Source: Opitutaceae bacterium EW11 (lineage in GTDB: Bacteria > Verrucomicrobiota > Verrucomicrobiia > Opitutales > Opitutaceae). From it: a stretch of DNA of 64,000 nt. Shown here piece by piece: positions 26,108-34,285 of this stretch. A program made the position numbers and the translations under genes. The stretch spans positions 36,654-100,653 of the forward strand of contig QAYY01000011.1 of NCBI GenBank assembly GCA_003054665.1. The letters run 5' to 3'. The stretch's first letter is position 1. The number at the start of each line of letters is the position of its first letter. Under the pieces are notes generated by a model that saw only the letters and a program-made list of their open reading frames with translations, was not told where the DNA came from and did not search any database.

Positions 26108-27040
26108 TTACTGAATACGCGGAACGAGCCCAAGACTCGCCTTGGCGACGTAGCTGAGTGTGCTCCAGGTGCGCCGGTCGGTTGGCGCGAGCCGCAGACT
26201 GCGCAGAGCGTACCTCCACGGCGTGCGCTTGGAGGGGAACCGCAGGGAACTGATCGCGAAATCACGCGCCTCGGCTGCCCCAAGCGCAGTTCCAACACCG
26301 GTGCCGGCGAATACCGCCGGGTCGAACGGAAGTCCCCTGGCCCGGTGCGCCTGCTCGAGAACCCAGAGCTTCCGCTTGAGCCGACCTTCGTTGCGCGTGA
26401 AGTTCACGCTCTGCGGATGGTAGCGGTAGTGAAGAAGCACCTCCGGGACATTGGACAGTTTGCCGATTCGGGCGAGACGCAGGTAAAGGTCGAGATCCTC
26501 GACCCACTGGGCCTCGACGCGATACACACCGGCTTTTTCCAGAGCCGAACGGCGCAAGAGAATGACGGGGTGGATCAGAGCCCCGCCGTCGCCGGATAGC
26601 AGGGCGCGTTCAATCGCCGCTGGATCGGTCTCGCGGGGATTCCACTTCACGAGCGCTCCCGACGCATCCATGTAGTTGAAGTAGGATCCGACGCAGACGT
26701 GGTCGGAATGCTCGCGCAAGAAGGCAACCTGACGCTCGAACCGGTTGGGGGTCACCCAGTCGTCGCTGTCCATCCGGGCGATCAACTCGCCGCGGGCGGC
26801 GTCGAGACCGTCATTCAGCGCGCCGACGATTCCGGTGTTGGGGCGACTGATTACGCGGACTCGCGGATCCCGCGAGGCGTAGTCATCGAGGACGGTCTTG
26901 GAACGATCTTTCGATCCGTCGTCGACGGCGATCAGTTCGAAATCGCGAAGGCTTTGGGCGAGGATGCTGTCTACTGCTTCGCGCAGGTAGCGCTCGGCGT
27001 TGTAGACGGGCATCACCACCGAGATTAGCGGCGAGCTCAT
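26108..27040 (-). CDS. GT2 family glycosyltransferase
   Basis: A 310-residue GT-A enzyme of the WcaA/EpsE type. It has ISVVMPVYNAERYL (6-19), VDDGS (39-43), NTGIVGALNDGL, RMDSDDW (89-95) and VEDLDLYLRLA as acceptor-side motif. It is not closely related to the EDGS-type paralogs downstream. It starts 23 bp after the gene ending at 27064 and abuts the next gene. Confidence 0.92.
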   Translation of the reverse strand: MSSPLISVVMPVYNAERYLREAVDSILAQSLRDFELIAVDDGSKDRSKTVLDDYASRDPRVRVISRPNTGIVGALNDGLDAARGELIARMDSDDWVTPNRFERQVAFLREHSDHVCVGSYFNYMDASGALVKWNPRETDPAAIERALLSGDGGALIHPVILLRRSALEKAGVYRVEAQWVEDLDLYLRLARIGKLSNVPEVLLHYRYHPQSVNFTRNEGRLKRKLWVLEQAHRARGLPFDPAVFAGTGVGTALGAAEARDFAISSLRFPSKRTPWRYALRSLRLAPTDRRTWSTLSYVAKASLGLVPRIQ

Positions 27041-27063
27041 CGGTTGTAGGTCATCGGCGAGGC

Positions 27064-28017
27064 CTACGGATGAAACCCGAGCAGCTTGGCGGTCAAGCTG
27101 CGGCTGCGCTTGGCCAGCTGGCGAAGAAGAGCGATTTTCAGGCGAGAGCCGTCGAGGTAAACTTGCCAGTGCACGCGATCGAAGAGGCGATCGGGCGCCG
27201 CCGAGATATCCGGCAGGCGGCTGTTGTCATAGGCGTACGTTCGGAGCCCGTGAACGAAGGCGGGCTGCTCAAACGTGTGGGTCGCGTCCGCCATAAAGCC
27301 GAGGTTCTCGACCAAGTTGACGCTGGAGACGACCGCATGGCGTCGCTCGTAAAGCATGGTGTACACCCATTGGTAATCCCACGCGTCCACCTTGCGTTCC
27401 TGCACGACCCGAAAGGCTCGGGTCAGCTCGTGGAAATAAAGCGGATCGCGAACGTAGTCGCGGATGCCGTCTTTCGTAGATGGGGCGTCCCACCCCTCGA
27501 GATTGAAGCGGTAGGCCTTCCAGGCTCGATTCCACGTTGCCCAGCCCCAGGTGATGTGCGTGAGGGCGGGCACCGCGCCGTACTCACCGGGCAGATACTG
27601 CCCAATGGGATTGTAGCCGGAAATTCCATGCACCTCGGGAACGTCGCGGTACCGCTCAAGCATGTCGGAGCAGAATCGAAAAAAATCGGGACGCGGAAGG
27701 ATATCGTCTTCGATCACGATCGCTTCGCCGAGTTTCTCGAGCGCACGTTCCAAACCTGAAGCGATTCGCTTGCCGGAGCCGAGGTTCACCTCGGAATAGT
27801 CCTTCGTCACTTCGCAGGGCCAGTCGATCAGGCTCTCAACGACTGCACGTGCCTCCGCACAGCGTTTCGGATCATCCGGCTTTGTTGCTCTCGGCCCATC
27901 GGCGACGAGATAGAGCTGGCGTGGTTGTTCGGCGCGAATGGCTGAAAACGTCCGCCGAATGAGTTCGGGTCTATTGAAGAAAATATAGACAATAGGCGAC
28001 TGAACTGGAGTGCGCAT
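27064..28017 (-). CDS. Glycosyltransferase-like protein of the HlpA type
   Basis: A 317-residue protein. The opening SPIVYIFFNRPELIRRTFSAI, then YLVADGPR, and the metal-site motif IVIEDDILPRPDFF belong to a GT-A group often labelled hemolytic protein HlpA or GT2 in databases; the label hemolytic is historical. HITWGWATWNRAW and WDYQWVY are further conserved parts of this group. It probably transfers a sugar in the cytoplasm. It lies 161 bp after the preceding glycosyltransferase gene and 23 bp before the next. Confidence 0.82.
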   Translation of the reverse strand: MRTPVQSPIVYIFFNRPELIRRTFSAIRAEQPRQLYLVADGPRATKPDDPKRCAEARAVVESLIDWPCEVTKDYSEVNLGSGKRIASGLERALEKLGEAIVIEDDILPRPDFFRFCSDMLERYRDVPEVHGISGYNPIGQYLPGEYGAVPALTHITWGWATWNRAWKAYRFNLEGWDAPSTKDGIRDYVRDPLYFHELTRAFRVVQERKVDAWDYQWVYTMLYERRHAVVSSVNLVENLGFMADATHTFEQPAFVHGLRTYAYDNSRLPDISAAPDRLFDRVHWQVYLDGSRLKIALLRQLAKRSRSLTAKLLGFHP

Positions 28018-28178
28018 TGCGGCGAGGCTAGATGTCCAAAGGGCTCATGGGTTCCCGGTGGCGAAATGAACGAATCGCATCTTTGATCAGTTCGGATCCT
28101 GATGGCGAACCGCGATTTCCGTTACCTTGGGATTCTGGGAGCGCGGGGGAATGCCGGGCGTTTCCGGTGAGTCGTGCA

Positions 28179-29489
28179 TCAGGCCCCACGTTGACGATTG
28201 CATCGGGTGAGCGATTCAAGAACTGCGCCGAAGCATTTTTCAGGCGACAGGTTTTCGGAGACACGCGCCTGGGTCCTGGCAGAGAGTTCGTGCCGGAGCG
28301 AGGGATCATCGAGGATGCGAAGAACGCTCTGTGCGAATTCCTCCGGCACGATCGTTTCAAGGACAGCATCTCGGAGGAAAGCGAGACCTTGAAGACCGAC
28401 GGGGGTTGTGACGCAGGCTTTTCCGTGGCTGCAGGCCTCCACGAGCTTGATTTTGACACCCGTTCCCTGGAGAAGCGGGACGACGACCACTTCGGCGTCC
28501 CGGTATTCAGAGTTTAAATCCGGCACGCGACCGCGGAATGAGACGCCTGATATTGGAGCAGAGGGAAGCAGCTCGCAGATTCCCCCGCAGATATGGAGGG
28601 TCGCATCGGGTCGAGAGGCGTGCACGATCGGCCATACCCGCTCGAGGAACCATTCGATTCCCTGGCGATTGGGGCCATTGATTCCGCCGACGAAAAGGCA
28701 CCGTCCGCGTACCGCCGGACCCTTGGCAGAAAGCATCGCTGCGGCTTTGGGAGCCACGACGACCGGTTTGTTCGGCAGCATGGCACGGAAGGCGGCGGCG
28801 TCATCCTCGCTGATTGCGAGGATCGTATCCGCGCGGTCGAGCAGTGCACGTTCTCCTTCCGCTGTCGCGGGGGACAACTCGTGGTCCACCTTTGCGGCCG
28901 AATGCGGCGTGAGATTCAACCGGTGCGAAGCGACATCGTGAGTCAGCACCAGCTTGTTCAGCCCGGATTCCCCCTCCAGGAGGGGCGTCATCCAGCAATA
29001 GTTGGCGAGAAGGGCATCGGGTTTGAAGTGATCGCGCTCCTCTCGGAAGTACCGCGCTTCAGCTGCTGTCGGGAGTGCGCTCCACTCGGGCCCTGGTTCG
29101 GGTTGGGTGATCTTGTAGACTGTCCTGGGAGTCGTTCCTGCAACGGCGCCGCTGGCCGTGTGATCCACGCCGCGCCAGAGACCGGTGTGTATCAACAGGG
29201 CTTTGACGCTGCTCAGGACGCGCGCCTTGTAGGATCCCCACCAAAAAAAGCGAAAGGGTCCCACAGCCAGACTGCCGATGATCTTGAGGCGATACACTCG
29301 TGCGATCCGCCGGGGCACCCGCCACCAACCGCGCCGAACGAAGGCTCCTTCGGCGTGGACCCAGGCAACCTCGATCGTGATTCCATTGGCCGCGAGGTAG
29401 GAGAGAAGGTCGAAGAGGTACGCGCCGGCGCCGTCGTTTTCCGGCAACGGCGAATGACGTGTGACAACTAGGAGTCTCGGACGCGGCAT
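28179..29489 (-). CDS. GT4 family glycosyltransferase
   Basis: A 436-residue GT-B enzyme of the group with a long N-terminal half. LLVVTRHSPLPENDGAGAYL (5-24) opens it, LANYCWMTPLL marks the acceptor domain, and LFVGGINGPNRQGIEWFL starts the donor domain. The end VVVPLLQGTGVKIKLVEACSHGKACVTT is typical of this subgroup, with Gly-x-Lys-x-K in place of the first EX7E glutamate. The start ATG at 29489 lies 65 bp after the Wzt-like gene. Confidence 0.86.
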   Translation of the reverse strand: MPRPRLLVVTRHSPLPENDGAGAYLFDLLSYLAANGITIEVAWVHAEGAFVRRGWWRVPRRIARVYRLKIIGSLAVGPFRFFWWGSYKARVLSSVKALLIHTGLWRGVDHTASGAVAGTTPRTVYKITQPEPGPEWSALPTAAEARYFREERDHFKPDALLANYCWMTPLLEGESGLNKLVLTHDVASHRLNLTPHSAAKVDHELSPATAEGERALLDRADTILAISEDDAAAFRAMLPNKPVVVAPKAAAMLSAKGPAVRGRCLFVGGINGPNRQGIEWFLERVWPIVHASRPDATLHICGGICELLPSAPISGVSFRGRVPDLNSEYRDAEVVVVPLLQGTGVKIKLVEACSHGKACVTTPVGLQGLAFLRDAVLETIVPEEFAQSVLRILDDPSLRHELSARTQARVSENLSPEKCFGAVLESLTRCNRQRGA

Positions 29490-29554
29490 GGAAGCGGGAG
29501 AAGGAATGCCGGCAGAATCAGACTAGACGTGGGGGTGTGCGCCCCCGACGCCGG

Positions 29555-30796
29555 TTATCCGCTCACGGATACGGAGGGCGGAAGACGGCAGCCTCCGAAG
29601 CCGCGATCGCTGATCGTGTCGTGCTTGCTGGTGATGACTTCCCACACTGCGAATCGCGGAAGGATATCGTGGCAATTGGCCCCTGAAACGGCCGCGACAC
29701 TGAGGCAATACTGCGCCGGGTGCAGCGGCATGTAATCGAGATGGAGGTTCACCAAGTGTCGCCCGCGAGGGAGCGTGAGCGGTGCGGCTTGCGTGTCCGA
29801 ATCCAGCGTCAACACGCGGTTTCCGTCCATCGTGTCGAAGCCGACGCCGATCATGACGTCCTTGACCGACTCGAAACACTCGAGCGTGACCTCGAGATTG
29901 AGGGGGTCGCCGTAGCTGAGCGCAGGCGTGCCTTTGGCATCCACGTGCACGATTTTGCAGGTGCGGCCTCGACCGTGGTCGCGGGGCAAGGAGGACGTAT
30001 CGATCGCGTGAGCAGATTCGCCCAGCTTGAATTCGCGATTGTAGTGATCGATCGCGGACTCCACGTCGATCGGAGGCGTGGCAAGACCTTTGCTGAGCAC
30101 GACGCAGCGCTCGCACAGGCGGCGCACCGCCGGCATGTGATGACTGACGAACAAGATGGTGCGGCCGTCGCTGTTGGCGACCTGCTGCATTTTCCCGAGG
30201 CATTTCTGCTGGAAAGCTTGATCTCCGACGGCGAGGACCTCGTCGATGATAAGGATCTCCGGCTCCAGATGCGCCGCGACGGCAAAGGCCAGCCGGACAT
30301 ACATGCCGCTCGAATAGCGTTTCACCGGCGTATCGATAAACTGCGAGATCTCGGCAAAATCCACGATCGCATCGAACTTATTGCGAATCTCCGAACGGGT
30401 CATTCCCAGGATTGCGCCGTTGAGGAAGACGTTCTCGCGACCGCTGAGTTCAGGATGAAAACCAGTCCCGACTTCAAGGAGGCTGGCGATGCGGCCACGA
30501 ATCTTGATTTCGCCAGTGGTCGGTTCCGTGATGCGGCTCAGGATCTTGAGGAGTGTGCTTTTGCCCGCGCCGTTGCGACCGATGATGCCGATGACCTGCC
30601 CTGGCTCCACATCGAAGCTGACGTCGCGCAGCGCCCAGAAATCGGTGACTTCTCTTTTGGGCGAGGGCATCGGATCCGGCTTTGAGCGGAAACGGTTCAC
30701 CAGATTCTGCATCTCGTCCCGAAAACTAGTCATGCCGAGCTTCCCCAATCGGTACTTCTTGGAGATGCCTCTTACCTCGATGATCGGTCGTGACAT
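29555..30796 (-). CDS. wzt: ABC transporter ATP-binding protein with C-terminal glycan-binding domain (Wzt-like)
   Basis: A 413-residue ATPase of the polysaccharide/teichoic-acid exporter family. Walker A GRNGAGKST is at 73-81, signature YSSGM at 161-165, Walker B ILIIDE at 181-186, and switch His in VSHH at 218-221. Residues ~245-413 form an extra beta-sandwich domain like that of Wzt, which in O9a-type systems recognises the finished glycan end. It would energise export of undecaprenyl-linked glycan through the membrane partner encoded at 31874-32743. The ATG at 30796 is chosen because MSRPIIEVRGISKKY is the normal family start. A GC-rich motif copy lies about 65 bp before it. Confidence 0.92.
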   Translation of the reverse strand: MSRPIIEVRGISKKYRLGKLGMTSFRDEMQNLVNRFRSKPDPMPSPKREVTDFWALRDVSFDVEPGQVIGIIGRNGAGKSTLLKILSRITEPTTGEIKIRGRIASLLEVGTGFHPELSGRENVFLNGAILGMTRSEIRNKFDAIVDFAEISQFIDTPVKRYSSGMYVRLAFAVAAHLEPEILIIDEVLAVGDQAFQQKCLGKMQQVANSDGRTILFVSHHMPAVRRLCERCVVLSKGLATPPIDVESAIDHYNREFKLGESAHAIDTSSLPRDHGRGRTCKIVHVDAKGTPALSYGDPLNLEVTLECFESVKDVMIGVGFDTMDGNRVLTLDSDTQAAPLTLPRGRHLVNLHLDYMPLHPAQYCLSVAAVSGANCHDILPRFAVWEVITSKHDTISDRGFGGCRLPPSVSVSG

Positions 30797-30860
30797 AGCC
30801 CACGAGAAAGGGCCAAAACACGGCTGCTGGCGAGACACGAAATGCAACGATGCTGCTTTT

Positions 30861-30873
30861 GGGGGAAACCCTG
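30861..30873 (-). promoter_or_regulatory. GC-rich motif, partial copy B, upstream of the Wzt-like gene
   Basis: On the minus strand the site reads GCAGGGTTTCCCCC, with the left part of the motif found before the exosortase and PEP-CTERM genes but without the distal G-run. It lies in a 153-bp gap. The short match makes chance similarity possible. Confidence 0.25.
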
Positions 30874-30949
30874 CATCAAGTGAAAGGCCGGTCGCTCAAA
30901 AAGCGGCCGACCAAGTAGTAGCGGCTGAATCGCGGACTCCGCGATGCGC

Positions 30950-31840
30950 TCAGCTTCGCGCAACGGCAAGTAGCGACTTAAGCGCGTACTTGACGCCCAA
31001 ATACCGAGAAAGAGGACGATCGAATTCGGTCGAAGAAGGCGAATAGGCGGGCTCGAACCAAGCGTTGAGCGAGCGGCCGCCGTCTGATTGAAGCCGTCGG
31101 ATGAAGGCCAGCATTTCGGCCTCATCCCAGATCAGCCTCTTCACGGCAGCCGTAGCGTTTTGTCCGTCGGATTGGTGCGAGAGACAGAGATTCGCCGCGT
31201 AGATCGGCGATGTCTGGTAACTCAAATACTGCCGAAGGAATCGACCGTCATTCTGCAGATACCGATAGGCCATCTCTGGGCCGAAGATACCCATGGAGGT
31301 GACGAGGGGGAACTGGCGGGCTCGGCGGAGGCGCAGCAGAAAGTCGGTGCCGATCGAGAGTGCGTTGAGGGGCTCCTGGCTGCGGAGTATCGCCTTCGCG
31401 GCGTCCAGGTAGAAGTCGATGATCGCTTCGTCGCGACAGAATATGGAAATCGAGTTGTTTACCGTGAGTCGGAATTGGGGCTGCCCCAGCGTTATCCGAT
31501 CCAGCCAAACTTCGCGGCAGAAGGCGTATCGCGAATCGATCGAAAGGACGAATGACTCGGGAGCGAATACCAAGGCGTCGGCATCCAGCCATACGACGCG
31601 ATCCCATCCTTCAGCGAGAAGCTGCTGCGCCGCGACGAGCCGCGCGTAATCCGCGAGAATACACTTGTGGACGGAGGCTCGTTCGCGGAGATCGTCCGGG
31701 ACGAAGTCGAAAAAACGATCGTCGAAGAACCGATACGCGAAACCTTGCCCAGCGGCCCAGAAGCGGACCGATTCCATGCACGCGGCGATCCATGCAGGAA
31801 CGTCGCGCGTGCGAAACGATTGATAGACCACCGTCTTCAC
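30950..31840 (-). CDS. GT-A fold glycosyltransferase of unassigned family
   Basis: A ~296-residue protein. VVWLDADALVFAPES carries a DxD motif typical of GT-A transferases such as GT34/GT77-like families. The surroundings HKCILADYARLVAAQQLLAEGWDRV match the donor-binding region of those enzymes, and GTDFLL near the middle resembles a conserved acidic motif. I take the GTG at 31840; a TTG at 31852 is the alternative. The gene is set between the two ABC exporter genes, 33 bp after the permease and 153 bp before the ATPase, which suggests a role linked to export or chain end modification. Confidence 0.68.
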   Translation of the reverse strand: MKTVVYQSFRTRDVPAWIAACMESVRFWAAGQGFAYRFFDDRFFDFVPDDLRERASVHKCILADYARLVAAQQLLAEGWDRVVWLDADALVFAPESFVLSIDSRYAFCREVWLDRITLGQPQFRLTVNNSISIFCRDEAIIDFYLDAAKAILRSQEPLNALSIGTDFLLRLRRARQFPLVTSMGIFGPEMAYRYLQNDGRFLRQYLSYQTSPIYAANLCLSHQSDGQNATAAVKRLIWDEAEMLAFIRRLQSDGGRSLNAWFEPAYSPSSTEFDRPLSRYLGVKYALKSLLAVARS

Positions 31841-31873
31841 AGCGGGACTCAAGACCCGCCGTGAAGGCTTCGG

Positions 31874-32743
31874 TTACACCGTGTCGACGAAGGTGCGTGC
31901 GGCGCGCTGGAACATCGCCAGTCCCACGACGAAAACGATCACGCTGACGCCGAGTGAAATCCCATAGAAGCCGTAACTGAAGGTGCCGCGGCTCATGGTG
32001 CTGTAACGAAATGCTTCAACGAGCATCGTCATCGGGTTGAGGACCGCGGCCCATTCGAACCCGGCCGGCATTTTCTTAATCAGCGACGAGAGCGGATAGA
32101 TGATGGGCGTCGCATACATCCAGAGCTGAACAAGAAAACCCGAAAGGTGGTGAAAATCCCGATACTTCGCCGTCAGCGCCGACAGCGCCATGCCCACGCC
32201 CAGCGCAAGGAGAGCCATGTGAGCGATGAAAAGCGGCATGAGAAACACCAGACTGTTCGGGGCCAGATCGGCAGCGCGTCCGTTGTAATGGTAGACGACG
32301 TAGATCGCAACGAACGTCACTAGCTGGATTCCGAGGGTGAAAAGGTGTGAGGCTGCCAGAGCCAAGGGTACGATAAGCCGCGGAAAATAGACTTTCCCAA
32401 AAAGGTGGGCGTTTCCGGTAAACGTAGCCGCTGTCGAGCCGAGCACGCTCGAAAAGTAGGTCCACGCCACGAGACCGCACATGTAGAAAAGCGTGGGATC
32501 AAGCCCATCGGTCGAAATGCCGACCACTTTGCCGAACACCAGAGTAAAGACGATGGTGGTGATGACCGGGTTGATGACGAACCAGAGAGGCCCGAGCACC
32601 GTTTGCTGGTATTTCGAAACGAAGTCGCGGCGCACCAGCAGAATCAGAAGGTCGCGATAATCGCGCAGGCCCTTCCAATCGATATTGAGCCATCCCTGAT
32701 TTGGGCGAATCGTGATCTCGAATTCTTGTTGCTGTGTGGTCAT
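31874..32743 (-). CDS. wzm: ABC transporter permease for polysaccharide export (Wzm/TagG-like)
   Basis: A 289-residue ABC-2 type membrane protein. A short amphipathic leader and the family signature DLLILLVRRDFVSKYQQTVLGPLWFVINP are followed by six hydrophobic segments. The internal YRDFHHLSGFLVQLWMYATPIIYP is the conserved loop of the Wzm/TagG family. It would form the inner-membrane channel for lipid-linked glycan, powered by the Wzt-like ATPase. The ATG at 32743 overlaps the stop of the polymerase gene as ATGA; the longer open frame to 33232 is rejected because it runs through that gene. Confidence 0.93.
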   Translation of the reverse strand: MTTQQQEFEITIRPNQGWLNIDWKGLRDYRDLLILLVRRDFVSKYQQTVLGPLWFVINPVITTIVFTLVFGKVVGISTDGLDPTLFYMCGLVAWTYFSSVLGSTAATFTGNAHLFGKVYFPRLIVPLALAASHLFTLGIQLVTFVAIYVVYHYNGRAADLAPNSLVFLMPLFIAHMALLALGVGMALSALTAKYRDFHHLSGFLVQLWMYATPIIYPLSSLIKKMPAGFEWAAVLNPMTMLVEAFRYSTMSRGTFSYGFYGISLGVSVIVFVVGLAMFQRAARTFVDTV

Positions 32744-34260
32744 GAGGAGGTTGTGGGTCGTGACTCTCGGATGGCACGCCGAGGCGTGCTCGACCAACAG
32801 AGAGCCAGAAGCATGGACGCGTATAGCGCGTTGGCCGGAATCTGAAGCGGAAAATCGATCAAAGACTGGACCAAGACCGCAACGAGCCCTCCTAGTGCGC
32901 CTAGAACAAGCGCCGGAGTATCTGGACGGCCCGTGGGTCTTTTTGCATCGCGGCGCAGGCGTCGGACTCCGGTCCAGAGCCCACCGCCGAGCAGCACGCC
33001 CGTCAGAGTGGCTCCCAGAATTCCCCATTCCACAAGCGTTTGAAGAAAGTCTTCGTGGGTGAACTGCAGATACAGGTAGAACGTCCCAACGGCGGGATTC
33101 TCCGCGGATTGGCTGACCGCCGCGATCCATCCGCCGGGACCATAGCCGAACAGCGGGCGGTTCAGAACGACGTTGCACGCGAAGACGTAGGCAGCTCCGC
33201 GGTCTCCAAGAAAGTAGTGGCTCTGATCCCACGGGATCGCCAAGTCGTCGCGGACCAAATCAGGCCACGCGGTTCGAGGGGGTGGGGTGGGCGCCGGCCG
33301 TCCCGTGCTCCCGACGTGCAGCATTCTCCATCGCGATCCCATTTCGCCCAGACGCCCCGATTTGTTGATCGTCCAGAAAGCTCCCGCGACGGCGAGCAAG
33401 GACGCGGCCGCCAGACCCGCTGCCATCCGCCCGGACCAACGGATGGAAGTCCAGGGATGATACACGGCGAAAAGGACAATCAGGACCACGCCTGCAATCA
33501 CAGGCGGAAAGCGGGAAACATGCCCCGCGTGGCCCAGCAGGATGGTTAGCGAGACCAGCGCCCAGGCGACCGCCCGTGCGGGAGGCTGGCCGTCGACCGC
33601 GAATCTACGAAACGAATACAGGGCGAGGCTGGCTGCGAGCGGCCAGGTCAAGTTGATGAAGGCTCCGGCGGAGGTGAAATGGTAGAACGGCCCAAAAAAC
33701 CGGCTGGGCATGTTGTTCAGTGGTTCCTGCCAATAGATTCCTCGCGCTCGAGTCGCGTTTTGAAGCAAGCCGATGAAGACAACCACAGCTCCGCAGGTGA
33801 CCATCGTGATTGGGATCGCTCGCCGCCAAAACGATCGTCTCATCAGGTCGCTCGCCACAACGAGTCCAAGGGTCAGGCCCGACCACAGCAAGGCGATCGC
33901 CCGCGGCGTTCGCAAAATCACACTCTCGGGCCACCGGGCCGCGATTCGCCCGAAATGCTGCTGAGTGAACAGGCTGAGGGGTTCCGTCGAACCGAGCATC
34001 AATCTGGCCCAGACATAAACGACGAATGCGGCGGCGGACACCAACAGGAGCCGCGGCACGTCAGGACGCCGTCTTTCGGTCAAGAGCGCGAGTATCCAGA
34101 GTCCGGCGACGAGATGCAGGCTCATCCCGAGCCAGTGAAGCGGAGCCGGGCGGGTGCATGCGTAGGCTAACGGCGCGACGAACAGGACGAGCGCCAAAGC
34201 TCCTCCGCTCGCATGCGACAGCACCCCGAGCGACGGATGCCTGGAGGAACTGACCGTCAC
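32740..34260 (-). CDS. O-antigen ligase/polymerase family membrane protein
   Basis: A 506-residue protein with about twelve hydrophobic segments. A long periplasmic loop (about 300-360) precedes FGYGPGGW (371-378) and FTHEDFLQTLVEWG (400-413), the hallmark of the Wzy_C/O-antigen ligase superfamily. It may polymerise repeat units or ligate the chain. The GTG start at 34260 is taken; the first hydrophobic helix begins at about residue 18. It lies 25 bp after the co-polymerase gene and overlaps the permease gene, so chain joining and export genes are translated together. Confidence 0.88.
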   Translation of the reverse strand: MTVSSSRHPSLGVLSHASGGALALVLFVAPLAYACTRPAPLHWLGMSLHLVAGLWILALLTERRRPDVPRLLLVSAAAFVVYVWARLMLGSTEPLSLFTQQHFGRIAARWPESVILRTPRAIALLWSGLTLGLVVASDLMRRSFWRRAIPITMVTCGAVVVFIGLLQNATRARGIYWQEPLNNMPSRFFGPFYHFTSAGAFINLTWPLAASLALYSFRRFAVDGQPPARAVAWALVSLTILLGHAGHVSRFPPVIAGVVLIVLFAVYHPWTSIRWSGRMAAGLAAASLLAVAGAFWTINKSGRLGEMGSRWRMLHVGSTGRPAPTPPPRTAWPDLVRDDLAIPWDQSHYFLGDRGAAYVFACNVVLNRPLFGYGPGGWIAAVSQSAENPAVGTFYLYLQFTHEDFLQTLVEWGILGATLTGVLLGGGLWTGVRRLRRDAKRPTGRPDTPALVLGALGGLVAVLVQSLIDFPLQIPANALYASMLLALCWSSTPRRAIRESRPTTSS

Positions 34261-34285
34261 CGATTCGCGGTGCCCTGGCTGCGAC

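Noticed and set aside
28028-28517. Overlapping open frames on both strands in and beside the end of a GT4 gene
   Set aside because: The part inside 28179-28517 belongs to the GT4 C-terminus in another frame. The remaining 160 bp gap shows no coding pattern.
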